From contig URVC01000011.1 in NCBI GenBank assembly GCA_900551245.1, forward strand, positions 21,562 to 85,561: 64,000 bases of DNA, in the 5' to 3' direction. The notes beneath the pieces were generated by a model. It did no database searches. It worked only from the letters and a program-made list of their open reading frames with translations, and had not been told where the DNA came from. The position numbers and the translations under genes were made by a program. Source of the DNA: an uncultured bacterium (GTDB lineage: Bacteria; Verrucomicrobiota; Lentisphaeria; Victivallales; Victivallaceae). The stretch's first letter is position 1, and every line of letters begins with the position of its first letter. Below, piece after piece: positions 41,670-49,804 of the stretch.

Positions 41670-42785
41670 ATGAACAATGGATTCCGTTTTTCTGCCGTCG
41701 CTCTGGCGTTCTCGCTCGGAGCACTCCCCTTCGGCGCCGTGGCTGAGGAACCTCCGCCGCCGCCGAGTCAGGAACAGCCGCAACCGCCCTGCCCGCTGCC
41801 GCCGCACCATCGCGAGATGATGCACCGCGGTCCGCACCGGGGGCCGGCGGCGCCTTTGCCGCCGAACCAGCGCGATATGATGCACCGTGGTCCGCACCGG
41901 GGCGCGATGATGCCGCTGCCGCCGATGGACGAAGTGGACCGGGCGAAATTCGCCGAATTGCATGAGGTGATCCGCGATGCGATGGAGAATTTCCGCCAGG
42001 ATGGTTCCGAAGCCAACCGGGTCAAGCTCCGCGCCGCAATCGATGCGATGGTGGACGCCAGACTGAAGTACGACGTGGAACAGGCCGAGAAGAAACTTGA
42101 ATTCGTCAAGGACCGGCTGGAAAAGAAGGCGGTTCTGACCGAACGTTGTCTCAAACGGATGACTGTGGCTCCACGCCCGGAGTTCGATCGCCCCGGCAAG
42201 CCCGGCCCACGTCCGGCAATGGATCGTCCGGGAAACGGCTGCCCTGCGCTGCGCCCTGACGCGGTGTGCCCCGGCATGCCCGGCCCGTGTCCGTTGATGA
42301 ATCGCCCGGGAAAGGACTGCCTTGTGCCGCGCCCTGACGCGGTGTGCCCCGGCATGCCCGGCCCGAAAGCCGCTCCGGCAGCGGCACTCCGCGAGGAAGC
42401 CGGAAAGCGCGCCCCCCGCGAAGCCGGCATGCGTCAGGCCCGCCCGGAGCGCAAAGGCTTCCGCCGTGTCATGGAGCGCTGCTTCATCGAGCCGGAGCGC
42501 AGTGAACTTGCCAAAGCGCACCAGATGCTGAGACAGGCGGAAGCCGGTTCCGCCGAAGCAAAAGCGGCGGTGACCGAGATGAACGCGGTCTTCAAGCGGG
42601 CGCTCGAACGGGTCGACAATGAGCTTGCCAAAGCGAAGGAGGCCAAGCAGGAAAAGGAGACCGCCGAGCTGGAACAGGCGAAAAAAATGCTGACGCGGAT
42701 GGCGGAACGCACCGCGGATCCGGAAAAGTATCTCGAGGCGATGAAGAACCGCCCCGCGCCCCGGAAGCGCGCTGAGAAGAAATAA
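41670..42785 (+). CDS. Exported His/Met/Pro-rich repeat protein
   Basis: The 371-residue protein has a signal peptide (MNNGFRFSAVALAFSLGALP, then FGAVA). Residues 27-88 are rich in Pro, His and Met with a repeat (REMMHRGPHRG, RDMMHRGPHRG). A helical, charged region follows at about 90-165. Two copies of RPDAVCPGMPGP stand near 196 and 222, and a long charged coiled-coil tail runs from 265. Such His/Met/Cys clusters often hold copper, nickel or zinc, and the helices recall Spy/CpxP-like periplasmic proteins (inference). GGAAAGGAAG precedes the ATG. It stands alone between two permease/biosynthesis genes. The function is unknown. Confidence 0.72.
   Translation: MNNGFRFSAVALAFSLGALPFGAVAEEPPPPPSQEQPQPPCPLPPHHREMMHRGPHRGPAAPLPPNQRDMMHRGPHRGAMMPLPPMDEVDRAKFAELHEVIRDAMENFRQDGSEANRVKLRAAIDAMVDARLKYDVEQAEKKLEFVKDRLEKKAVLTERCLKRMTVAPRPEFDRPGKPGPRPAMDRPGNGCPALRPDAVCPGMPGPCPLMNRPGKDCLVPRPDAVCPGMPGPKAAPAAALREEAGKRAPREAGMRQARPERKGFRRVMERCFIEPERSELAKAHQMLRQAEAGSAEAKAAVTEMNAVFKRALERVDNELAKAKEAKQEKETAELEQAKKMLTRMAERTADPEKYLEAMKNRPAPRKRAEKK
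42251..42364 (+). repeat. Internal 36-base direct repeat in the 41670 gene
   Basis: Bases 42251-42286 recur at 42329-42364; both encode RPDAVCPGMPG. This shows recent expansion of the Pro/Cys part of the protein. Confidence 0.85.
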
Positions 42786-42822
42786 ACTTCCGCCAGCTGT
42801 CCAGCAACGCGGCAGTTACCAC

Positions 42823-42866
42823 CGCGCCGGCATGCAATGCAGTGTTGTAAATTGCATGCCGGCGCG
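42823..42866. repeat. Perfect 16-base inverted repeat ahead of hisC
   Basis: CGCGCCGGCATGCAAT (42823-42838) is the exact reverse complement of 42851-42866, with a 12-base loop. No T-run follows. The possible promoter 42845-42873 has its -35 in the loop and its spacer in the right arm. Confidence 0.9.
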
Positions 42867-42873
42867 TTATATT
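42845..42873 (+). promoter_or_regulatory. Possible hisC promoter
   Basis: TTGTAA (42845-42850) and TATATT (42868-42873) are 17 bases apart and overlap the perfect inverted repeat. Confidence 0.5.
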
Positions 42874-42914
42874 ATAGGGAATTGTTTGCCAATTTTATGC
42901 AGGAGCACTCCGCG

Positions 42915-43979
42915 ATGAAATCCTATTTCCGCCCCGAAATCGACGCGATGTCCGGCTACGTCCCCGGCGAACAGCCGAAGATGGCCGATCTGGTCAAGCT
43001 CAACACCAACGAAAACCCCTACCCGCCGTCGCCGAAGGTGCGGGAGGTGCTGGCAAAATTCCCGTATGAACGGCTCCGGCGCTACCCCGACCCGATGGCG
43101 GACGCCCTGCGCGACGACATCGCGGCGGAATTCGGCGTGAAGCGGGAGAATGTCATCGCCGGAAACGGTTCCGACGACATCCTCACCATGGCATTCCGCT
43201 GCTTCACCGCTCCGGACCGGCCGCTGGCCTGCCTCAACCCGACCTATTCGCTCTACCCGGAACTGGCGAAAATGCAGGGGGCACCGGTCATCCGGATCGA
43301 CCTCGACCCGGCGGCCGGGTTCACCATGCCGGAGAATCTGCTCGAACAGGCAGAGAAAGCAAATCTGCTGATCATCACCCGGCCGAACGCTCCGACCGGC
43401 AATTCGTTCCCGCTCGAATTCATGCGGGAGATCTGCCGGAGCTTCGACGGCGTGGTGCTCTTCGACGAAGCCTACGCCGATTTCGCCGACGACAACTGCA
43501 TGGAGCTGGCCAAAGAGTTCGACAACGTGCTGGTGTCGCGCACCTTCTCCAAGAGCTACTCGCTGGCCGGTCTGCGGCTCGGCTTCGCGGTCGGAAATGC
43601 CACGCTGATCCACGGCATGTTCAAGGTTAAGGACTCCTACAATCTGGACATGCTCACGCAGGAGCTCGCCCGGGCGGCCTTTGCCGACCAGCGGTACATG
43701 AAGGAGAACGCCGCCCGGATCCGGGCGACGCGCGGCGAACTTGCCGAAGCACTCCGCGCGCTGGGGTTCGACGTGGTGCCTTCGCAGACCAACTTCCTCT
43801 TCGCCGCTCCGCCGGATGGCGACGGGCAGCGCTGCTTCCTCAAACTGCGGGAGGCGGCGGTGATCGTGCGCTACTTCTCCGGCCCGGTGACCGGCCGCTA
43901 TGTTCGGATCACCATCGGAACGCCGGAAGAGACGGCGCGGCTTCTGGCGGTGCTCACTCCGCTCTACAGCAACCGGTAA
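42915..43979 (+). CDS. hisC: Histidinol-phosphate aminotransferase
   Basis: The 354-residue protein is a fold-type I PLP aminotransferase of the HisC type: KLNTNENPYPPSPKV (near 30), AGNGSDDILTMAF, NPTYSLY, RPNAPTGN (near 160), FDEAYADF (near 185) and SRTFSKSYSLAGLRLG with the PLP lysine near 216. It converts imidazole acetol phosphate to histidinol phosphate with glutamate, in the cytoplasm. ATG 42915 is 9 bases after AGGAG; the frame ahead crosses the inverted repeat. No other his gene is next to it; the following gene starts 15 bases on. Length matches the family (about 350). Confidence 0.93.
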   Translation: MKSYFRPEIDAMSGYVPGEQPKMADLVKLNTNENPYPPSPKVREVLAKFPYERLRRYPDPMADALRDDIAAEFGVKRENVIAGNGSDDILTMAFRCFTAPDRPLACLNPTYSLYPELAKMQGAPVIRIDLDPAAGFTMPENLLEQAEKANLLIITRPNAPTGNSFPLEFMREICRSFDGVVLFDEAYADFADDNCMELAKEFDNVLVSRTFSKSYSLAGLRLGFAVGNATLIHGMFKVKDSYNLDMLTQELARAAFADQRYMKENAARIRATRGELAEALRALGFDVVPSQTNFLFAAPPDGDGQRCFLKLREAAVIVRYFSGPVTGRYVRITIGTPEETARLLAVLTPLYSNR

Positions 43980-43994
43980 GGAAAGAACTCCACG

Positions 43995-44789
43995 ATGCGG
44001 AAACTCCTCCTGACGCTCCTCGCCGCCGGAACGGCGCTCTGGGCCGCCTCCGCCGGAACGGTCCGGATTCTCGATGCGGCGCCGGGCGGCGGCGGCGCGC
44101 CGGTCCGGCAGCTCGCCCTGCTGCAGGGGCTGGAGAAAGGCTCCGGAGAATTCCGCATCGAAACCCTCCCGCCGGAGGAAGCGCTCCGGCAGCTGGAGGC
44201 CGGCAAGGCGGACTTCGTTCTCGTTGCGGAATCGCGGATTCCCGACACGTTCGCCGGGGAGCGCCGCTTCTACGCCGCATTGGCGGCGGCGGTCTATCTC
44301 TCGACCAACAATCCGGCCGCGACCTTCACCCGGGAACAGCTCGCGTCGATCCTGACGGCGGAGCGGCCGGAGTGGACCGCCTACAACGGCTCCCCGACGG
44401 AGATGCACCGGCTCGGGCTGAAGCCGCGGGCGAACGGCGCAGGCGTGGCCGAGGCTCTGATCGGTCTCGGCAAGAGGAAACCGGCCGAAGGGATCTTCCG
44501 GGTCGGTTCGAGCCGCGAACTCCTGCTGCTGGCCGGCGCGGACAGCGAGGCGATCGCCTTCGGGCTGCTGCTGCCGGAGGTTCCGGTGACGGTCAAAACC
44601 GCGGCCATTGACGGGGTGCGCCCCGCCCCGGCGGAGATCGCCGCCGGGAAATATCCGCTGGCGGTCCGGTGCGCGCTCCTCTGGAAGAAGAATCTCTCCG
44701 CCGACGCGGCGGAGTTCCTCAAACGGATTGACTCCAAAGATTTCCGCGACCTCGTCGACGAGGCGGAAATGCTCCCGCTCTCCCGCTGA
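43995..44789 (+). CDS. Exported phosphate-binding-like (PBP-like) protein
   Basis: The 264-residue protein has a signal peptide (MRKLLLTLLAAGTALWAASA). The mature part resembles PstS/PBP-like periplasmic domains: FRIETLPPEEALRQLEAGKADFVLVAE, AAAVYLSTNNPAATFTREQLASIL (typical TxxQLxxIF of phosphate-binding-like proteins) and LDSKDFRDLV near the end. No permease genes lie near, so it may act as an isolated sensor or scaffold (inference). AAGGAAAG precedes the ATG. It is linked to hisC by a 15-base gap and may share its transcript. Confidence 0.75.
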   Translation: MRKLLLTLLAAGTALWAASAGTVRILDAAPGGGGAPVRQLALLQGLEKGSGEFRIETLPPEEALRQLEAGKADFVLVAESRIPDTFAGERRFYAALAAAVYLSTNNPAATFTREQLASILTAERPEWTAYNGSPTEMHRLGLKPRANGAGVAEALIGLGKRKPAEGIFRVGSSRELLLLAGADSEAIAFGLLLPEVPVTVKTAAIDGVRPAPAEIAAGKYPLAVRCALLWKKNLSADAAEFLKRIDSKDFRDLVDEAEMLPLSR

Positions 44790-44800
44790 ACGCCTCCCCC

Positions 44801-44840
44801 GGTTGACAAAATTCCAGTTAAAAACGGAATTGTTTCAACC
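44801..44840. repeat. Imperfect 15-base inverted repeat ahead of the Ser/Asp-rich gene
   Basis: Bases 44801-44815 (GGTTGACAAAATTCC) pair with 44826-44840 (GGAATTGTTTCAACC) with two mismatches and a 10-base loop, 14 bases before the start codon. It could be an operator or a terminator for the preceding gene without a clear T-run. Confidence 0.6.
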
Positions 44841-44854
44841 AGGGGAGCAATGGC

Positions 44855-45880
44855 ATGCAGAACGATTTTGTGCCGGTCATCACCGCCGGACGCAACGTGA
44901 CGGTGGAACGCACCGAACGCGGATACCGCGTCAGCAGTTCCGCCTCTCCGGCGGCGGTGACCCTCTACACCGGCTACCTCGCGGTCCGCGCGGAAGCCAC
45001 ATCCGAAGACGGAAAATCGGCGACGGTCCGGGTGGTCGACGGTTCGCTTCCGGCGGACCAGCAGCTCAACTACCTGGCCGGCATGGTGGAGGTCGATCAC
45101 ATCTTTCACCCGGAGATGAGCGACTCCGGCACGGCGGCACAGCCGGAACTGCGCCGCTACCGCGTCGAAATCAATCCGCGCGCCAGACTTCACCTTGACG
45201 AGGGGGAGAGCGTCATCTACCTCTCCGTCCACGTCACCCTCGGCGCGGCGGAGGACGGCCGCAACGAATTCGAAGACCCGATCTGGGAAAAGATCCACAT
45301 CACCGCGAAATGCAAGGCGGCCCCGGAGATGCCGGAGCCGGAGGAGTGCGAATTCTTTCTGCTGATCGCCACGGCAAAAGTGGCGAACGGAGCGGTCACC
45401 ATCCACCAGCAGCACTCCGGCGAGCCGCACGGGGTGATCCTCGGCGCCTGTGAGCATGAGGACTCCGACTCCGAAACCTCCGACTCGACGGATTCCGACA
45501 GCAACTCGATGCAGTCGGACTCCTCCTCCTCCTCCGACTCCTTTCAAAATTACTATTCCGACTCCTCGGAGTCCTCCAGTTCCGGCTCCGGCTCTTCCTC
45601 CAGCGCCTCAAGCTCCTCGGGCTCCGAGAGTTCCGCCTCCGAGGACTGGTACTGGTACGGCGTAACCAAGTGCCTTCTCGACGGCGAGGACTGGCGGTAC
45701 ATGGGCACCGGCGGCGAACAGAAACCGATCCGCACCGGTGTCTACACCACCGAAGCCGGACTGACCTGGGAGGTGCAGATCCGCACCCCCGGCTGCACCA
45801 CGCAGGCTCTGGCAATCGCTCTCGCTGAGAAGTGGGCGCAGGAAAATCCCAAAACCCGCTGCAACTATATCAACCCGTAG
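44855..45880 (+). CDS. Ser/Asp-rich protein, phage-tail/fibre-like N-terminus
   Basis: The 341-residue protein has no signal peptide. Its start (VPVITAGRNVTVERTERGYR, VSSSASP) resembles the ITAG-NITV-type repeats of tail fibres and similar beta-structures. Residues about 202-263 are nearly all Ser, Asp, Glu and Gly. A small C-terminal domain follows (WYWYGVTKCLLDGEDWRYMG, then VYTTEAGLTWEV). GGGGAG is 7 bases before the ATG. The next gene starts 9 bases on and, with its neighbour, looks like glycosyltransferases, so the Ser-rich stretch is a candidate glycosylation target (inference). The function is not recognised. Confidence 0.65.
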   Translation: MQNDFVPVITAGRNVTVERTERGYRVSSSASPAAVTLYTGYLAVRAEATSEDGKSATVRVVDGSLPADQQLNYLAGMVEVDHIFHPEMSDSGTAAQPELRRYRVEINPRARLHLDEGESVIYLSVHVTLGAAEDGRNEFEDPIWEKIHITAKCKAAPEMPEPEECEFFLLIATAKVANGAVTIHQQHSGEPHGVILGACEHEDSDSETSDSTDSDSNSMQSDSSSSSDSFQNYYSDSSESSSSGSGSSSSASSSSGSESSASEDWYWYGVTKCLLDGEDWRYMGTGGEQKPIRTGVYTTEAGLTWEVQIRTPGCTTQALAIALAEKWAQENPKTRCNYINP

Positions 45881-45889
45881 GAGATCTTC

Positions 45890-47830
45890 ATGGAGTCCAT
45901 CAATCGGCACAACTGCCTCAACTGCGCGGTCAAACATCTGGCGAGCGCGGCGGCCATCGCCCGCGAAATGCTGACCGGATACGATACCCCCGAATACCGC
46001 CTCTATCTCCTGGGCAACCTCAACGAGGCGCAGGAGCAGCTCACCGGAATCGACGTCGAACTCGCCAACCTGGTCCGGCAGGTCCGCCTCTGGATCGCGC
46101 CGGACCGGCTGGAAATCACCATCACGCAGGAGAAACTTCAGGCCATCGAGACGCTGGGGAAGGTGGTCGCGAAACGGCCCGCCTCCCTGCCCGCACCGAT
46201 GGCGGGGGAACCGGCCGCGCCGATGGCGGTTCCCCCCTGCCGCTGTTCCGAGTCCGGGAGCAGCGCCGCCACGCCGTGGAAAAGTCCGGGGCGGAAGTTC
46301 CAGCCCGGCCCGCGGCCGGTTCCGGGTTCGATCGACATCATCCTTCCTCTGCGGGCCGACGGTTCGGCACAGGCGAACGACGAACTGCGCATCGCCCTGC
46401 GTTCGATCGAGAAACATCTCCGCAACTACCGCGACATCTACCTGATCTCCAGCCGGGAGCCGGAGGGATTTTCCGGGTACCGTTTCGTCCGCTGTTCCGA
46501 CCAGTATCCCCGCAAGCAGATGAACATCCACGCCGCGATCTGCGCCGCACTGCGGACGCCGGGCATCTCCAGTGAAGTGATCTTCTGGGCGGATGACAAC
46601 GTGCTGCTCGACGACCTTGACGCCGCCGACCTGCCGGTGGTGGCCCGCGTCGACGACCTGCTCAACTTCTCCAACGCCCCCGACGCGAGAGTCTGGCACC
46701 GTTCGCTGCGGAACACCGGCGAAGCGCTCCGCCGCGCCGGATATCCCACCGTCAACTACGAAGCGCACACACCGGTGCGGTTTCAGCGAGAGAAATATCT
46801 CGCGCTCGAATCGGAATTCAACTTCTACGAAGAGGTCGGGCTCTGCTACATCTCCCTCTACCTCAACCGCTACGGCGTCATCAACCCGCTGCCGATGCGC
46901 CAGATCAAAGCGACCTTTGAATCGCCGAAGGTCGACCCGAAGGCGCTGGAGGGGAAGCTCTTCGCCGGATTCAGCGACGGCGGCGTCGAAGGCGGCATTC
47001 TCTCGCTCCTGCGCACCCGCTTCCCCGACCGCTCCCGCTTCGAGCGCTACGGGGTCACCCGCAGTCTCTACAGCTCCTGCACCCGGATCGGCGTCGTGAT
47101 CGGCACCAGCGGCAGTGCGCCGCATATCGACCTTGGGCTTCACTGGGTGGTCCGGGGCAACGAACTGCCGGCTCTGGTGGTGGACGATTGTTCCGGAGAT
47201 GCCGCGCTCGCCGAGGTCTGCGCCCGTTACGGTGTGGAACTGCGCGAACTCTCCGCGCACCACGGCCACTACGCCGGAGATCTGCAGATCTTCGCCGCCG
47301 GGCTGGAGTGGGCCCGCGAACAGGGAATCGAACTTCTGGTCAAACTCTCCCGCCGTTTCATCGCCTGCAACCGCTGGCGCGAAGGCCTGCTCGACCTCGC
47401 CCGCCGCTCCAACGCGGTCACCTTCTCGAGCTACACCACCAGCTACCATTACGGGTTCCGCACCGAATGTCTCGGTCTCTACGTGCCGGCCTGGGCGCCG
47501 CTGATTCCGGAGCTGAAACGCGAGGCGACGCCGGGCAGGCGGATCTTTGTCGAAAAGTTCCTGCACGACCGCGCCCGGCTCCTCGCCGAACGCTGGCTCT
47601 CCCCGGAGTTCGAAGCGTGGCGCACCGCGCATCCGCTCGGGCGCGACAAGCAGGGGTACGCCTGCTGGGAGGAGATGCTCGGCACCGACCGCCGCGCCAG
47701 CCGCGAAGGATTCCTCTGGCACAACGCCGACTCCGCCGAACAGTACGCCGCCGCCGCCCGCGCCGTCGGCCTTCCCTACTCGGAGGAGGATTTCGGGCTG
47801 GTCCGGAAACCGGGAAAGGCGAAGCCATGA
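45890..47830 (+). CDS. Multidomain glycosyl/phosphoglycosyl-transferase-like protein
   Basis: The 646-residue protein has an N-terminal domain (1-95) with HNCLNCAVKHLASAAAIA, a C-x2-C-x2-KHL pattern, and a following GYDTPEYRLYLLGNLNEAQEQL. A Pro-rich linker (105-140) leads to a Stealth-like part at 148-390 (NDELRIALRSIEKHLRNYRD, IYLISSREPEGFSGYRFVRC, IFWADDNVLL). A second part at about 405-560 recalls GT2-type transferases (LVVDDCSGDAALAEV) but reads KLSRRFIA where DxD is expected. It probably transfers a sugar or sugar phosphate in the cytoplasm. TAGGAG is 6 bases before the ATG. Its stop overlaps the next start (ATGA). Confidence 0.6.
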   Translation: MESINRHNCLNCAVKHLASAAAIAREMLTGYDTPEYRLYLLGNLNEAQEQLTGIDVELANLVRQVRLWIAPDRLEITITQEKLQAIETLGKVVAKRPASLPAPMAGEPAAPMAVPPCRCSESGSSAATPWKSPGRKFQPGPRPVPGSIDIILPLRADGSAQANDELRIALRSIEKHLRNYRDIYLISSREPEGFSGYRFVRCSDQYPRKQMNIHAAICAALRTPGISSEVIFWADDNVLLDDLDAADLPVVARVDDLLNFSNAPDARVWHRSLRNTGEALRRAGYPTVNYEAHTPVRFQREKYLALESEFNFYEEVGLCYISLYLNRYGVINPLPMRQIKATFESPKVDPKALEGKLFAGFSDGGVEGGILSLLRTRFPDRSRFERYGVTRSLYSSCTRIGVVIGTSGSAPHIDLGLHWVVRGNELPALVVDDCSGDAALAEVCARYGVELRELSAHHGHYAGDLQIFAAGLEWAREQGIELLVKLSRRFIACNRWREGLLDLARRSNAVTFSSYTTSYHYGFRTECLGLYVPAWAPLIPELKREATPGRRIFVEKFLHDRARLLAERWLSPEFEAWRTAHPLGRDKQGYACWEEMLGTDRRASREGFLWHNADSAEQYAAAARAVGLPYSEEDFGLVRKPGKAKP

Positions 47831-48573
47831 GCGAAGCGATTTTCAGCCACTCCGGCAAGGTCGGCGACCTGATCTACGCCCTGCCGTTCGCGCTGGCTCA
47901 CGTGAGGACGCACAACATCAAGCGGACCGCGTTCAACCTGAACATCCTCCCCGGCCGGCGGCTCTACACCCGCGAATCGGCCGAGGCGCTGGCCGCACTG
48001 CTCCGCAGTCAGCACTGGATCGACGCGGTCTGGTTCGACCGCCCGGAGGAGGCGACGGTCAACCTCGACGCCGGGAACCACACCTGGGTCCGCCACAGCT
48101 CCGGCGACCTCGCCCGGCGCTTCGCCCTGCTCGGGCGGGAGTTCTTCGACCCGATCGACTTCTCCGCGCCGTGGCTCTTCGGCATCGAGCCGGACCCGCG
48201 GGCGAAGGGGAGAATCGTCCTCTTCCGGTCGTTCCGCTACCGCAACGACCGGCTTTCGTGGCTCTCGCTGCGGAGCTTCCGCGACCGGCTGCTCTTCCTC
48301 GGCTCGCCGGAGGAGTACGGGGAGTTCGCCGGCCGCGTCTGTCGCTGCGACTACCTGCCGACCCGGGATTTCCTCGAAGCGGCCCGGCTGATCCGCGGCG
48401 CGGCGCTGACGATCGGCAACCAGACCGGACTCTTCGCCGTCGCCGAGGCGCTGAAGGTGCCGCGGCTGCTGGAGATCAGCCCGGACTGCCCCAACGTCAT
48501 CATGCAGGGCGGCTGGAACCGGGATCTGCTCTCCGAAGAGGAGCTCGAAGCGGCGCTCCGGCTCCTCGCCTGA
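47827..48573 (+). CDS. GT9/heptosyltransferase-like protein
   Basis: The 248-residue protein has a GT-B-like outline: IFSHSGKVGDLIYALPFALA at the N-terminus, matching the GDxIxxLP start of GT9 heptosyltransferases, and a C-terminal LTIGNQTGLFAVAEALKVPR, which matches the nucleotide-sugar binding site of that family. It is shorter than full GT9 enzymes (about 330). It overlaps the previous stop by four bases, so the two are translated together. It likely completes a glycan on the product of that cluster (inference). No promoter precedes it. Confidence 0.72.
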   Translation: MSEAIFSHSGKVGDLIYALPFALAHVRTHNIKRTAFNLNILPGRRLYTRESAEALAALLRSQHWIDAVWFDRPEEATVNLDAGNHTWVRHSSGDLARRFALLGREFFDPIDFSAPWLFGIEPDPRAKGRIVLFRSFRYRNDRLSWLSLRSFRDRLLFLGSPEEYGEFAGRVCRCDYLPTRDFLEAARLIRGAALTIGNQTGLFAVAEALKVPRLLEISPDCPNVIMQGGWNRDLLSEEELEAALRLLA

Positions 48574-48598
48574 TCGGCGGAATTTTTCCCGGTTCCGG

Positions 48599-48627
48599 TT
48601 GATTTCCCGCCCCCAGCATGGTATCTT
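48599..48627 (+). promoter_or_regulatory. Promoter of the ruvC-tatD-tcdA genes
   Basis: TTGATT (48599-48604) and TATCTT (48622-48627) are 17 bases apart, about 37 bases ahead of the ruvC start. Confidence 0.55.
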
Positions 48628-48663
48628 ATGGGGAAAATTCAACCAGACAAGGAAATTCCCGGC

Positions 48664-49173
48664 ATGATTATTCTCGGCATCGACCCGGCGATCCGGACCA
48701 CCGGCTACGGCGTGATCCGGGCGGACAATCCGGCAAGCTTCACCATCCTCGACTGCGGCGTCATCGCCAACTCCGCCCGGCTGCCACACACCGAATGCCT
48801 GCGGCGGCTCGCCGGCGGAATCCGGGAGCTGGTCGACTCGTTCCATCCCGACTGCGCCTCGATCGAGGAGCCGTTTCTGGGGAAGAACGCCTCCACCGCG
48901 ATCATCCTCGGCATGGCGCGCGGCGCAATCCTGACCGCCCTCGCGGAGCGGCAGATTCCCGTCTACGCCTACTCCCCCCGCTCCGCCAAACGGTCCGCCG
49001 TCGGCAACGGCGGCGCCACCAAGGAGCAGGTCGCCCGGATCATGGCGGTCGAACTCGGCATCGAAATCGAACAGATTCCGCTGGACTCCACTGACGCCAT
49101 CGCGCTCGCGGTCTGTCACGCCCAACTGGCGCTCCGCCCGGCTCTCGCCGAAAAGATGGGCAAGCCGCTGTAA
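48664..49173 (+). CDS. ruvC: Holliday junction resolvase RuvC
   Basis: The 169-residue protein has the four acidic RuvC sites: ILGIDPAIRTTGYGVI (D near 7), SIEEPFLGKNASTAI (Glu pair near 66-67) and DSTDAIALAVCHAQL (two Asp near 141 and 144). It cuts four-way DNA junctions as a dimer with RuvAB. ATG 48664 is 8-9 bases after AAGGAAA; the frame from 48628 begins in non-conserved sequence. It starts a unit with the TatD and TcdA genes; no ruvA or ruvB gene is next to it. Confidence 0.93.
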   Translation: MIILGIDPAIRTTGYGVIRADNPASFTILDCGVIANSARLPHTECLRRLAGGIRELVDSFHPDCASIEEPFLGKNASTAIILGMARGAILTALAERQIPVYAYSPRSAKRSAVGNGGATKEQVARIMAVELGIEIEQIPLDSTDAIALAVCHAQLALRPALAEKMGKPL

Positions 49174-49177
49174 CCCC

Positions 49178-49804
49178 ATGGCGAGTGACTTTCACACCCA
49201 TTCGGCGCCGTCGGCCGGTGTTGCCGCGCTGGTCTCGACCGGACTGGACCGGCTCGGGAGCTTTCCACTCGAATCGCTGGAATTTCATCCGTGGCGGCTT
49301 CCGTCGCACCCGGTGGAGTTGACGCGGGAATTCGCCGCCGCTCTGGCGCGGGCCGCCGCCCTCGGCGAGGTCGGCCTCGACCGGCTGCGCGGCCCCGCGT
49401 TTCCGGTTCAGCAGCAGATGCTCGACCGGCTGCTCCGCCTCGCCGCGGAACAGGAGAAACCGGTGGTCTTCCACTGCGTCCGCGCGACGGCGGAACTGCT
49501 CGCCGCCGTGAAACCCTACCCGCATATGCGGAAACTGTTCCACGGGTTCCGCGGTTCGCCGGAGCTTTGCGAGGAGCTCCGGAAGCACGGCTTCTACCTC
49601 TCGCTCGGCGCGGCGGCGCTGGAACGCGCCCCGCTTGTCGAACACCTCCGCCGGACCGGCTTCGACCGGATCGGCTTTGAAACCGACGACCGCCCCGAAC
49701 CGGTCGGGCAGCTGATCGAACGCGCCGCCGGCGTGTTCGGCTGTCCGGCGGAACAGCTGGCCGCCGTCACCGACGCCAATTTCAGGGAGTTTCTGCAACG
49801 ATGA
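49178..49804 (+). CDS. Short TatD-family metal-dependent hydrolase
   Basis: The 208-residue protein is shorter than usual TatD (about 260) but keeps the metal ligands: FHTH at 5-8, ALGEVGLDRL (Glu near 64), VVFHCVRA (His near 98), LFHGFRGSP (His near 122) and FETDDRPE (Asp near 170). Family knowledge: TatD proteins are Mg-dependent nucleases or hydrolases in DNA repair and RNA turnover. The start codon lacks a clear ribosome binding site and lies 4 bases after the ruvC stop. Its stop overlaps the next start. Confidence 0.88.
   Translation: MASDFHTHSAPSAGVAALVSTGLDRLGSFPLESLEFHPWRLPSHPVELTREFAAALARAAALGEVGLDRLRGPAFPVQQQMLDRLLRLAAEQEKPVVFHCVRATAELLAAVKPYPHMRKLFHGFRGSPELCEELRKHGFYLSLGAAALERAPLVEHLRRTGFDRIGFETDDRPEPVGQLIERAAGVFGCPAEQLAAVTDANFREFLQR

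Noticed and set aside
44803..44831. TTGACA as a promoter -35 for the Ser/Asp-rich gene
   Set aside because: No acceptable -10 lies 16-18 bases on; the element is better seen as part of the inverted repeat.
45608..47722. 704-residue minus-strand open frame opposite the glycosyltransferase-like gene
   Set aside because: The plus strand has recognisable domains, ribosome binding sites and coupled stops; the minus frame has none.
44855..48573. Complete prophage
   Set aside because: Only one fibre-like N-terminus is seen; there is no integrase, terminase, portal, capsid or lysis gene and no attachment site.
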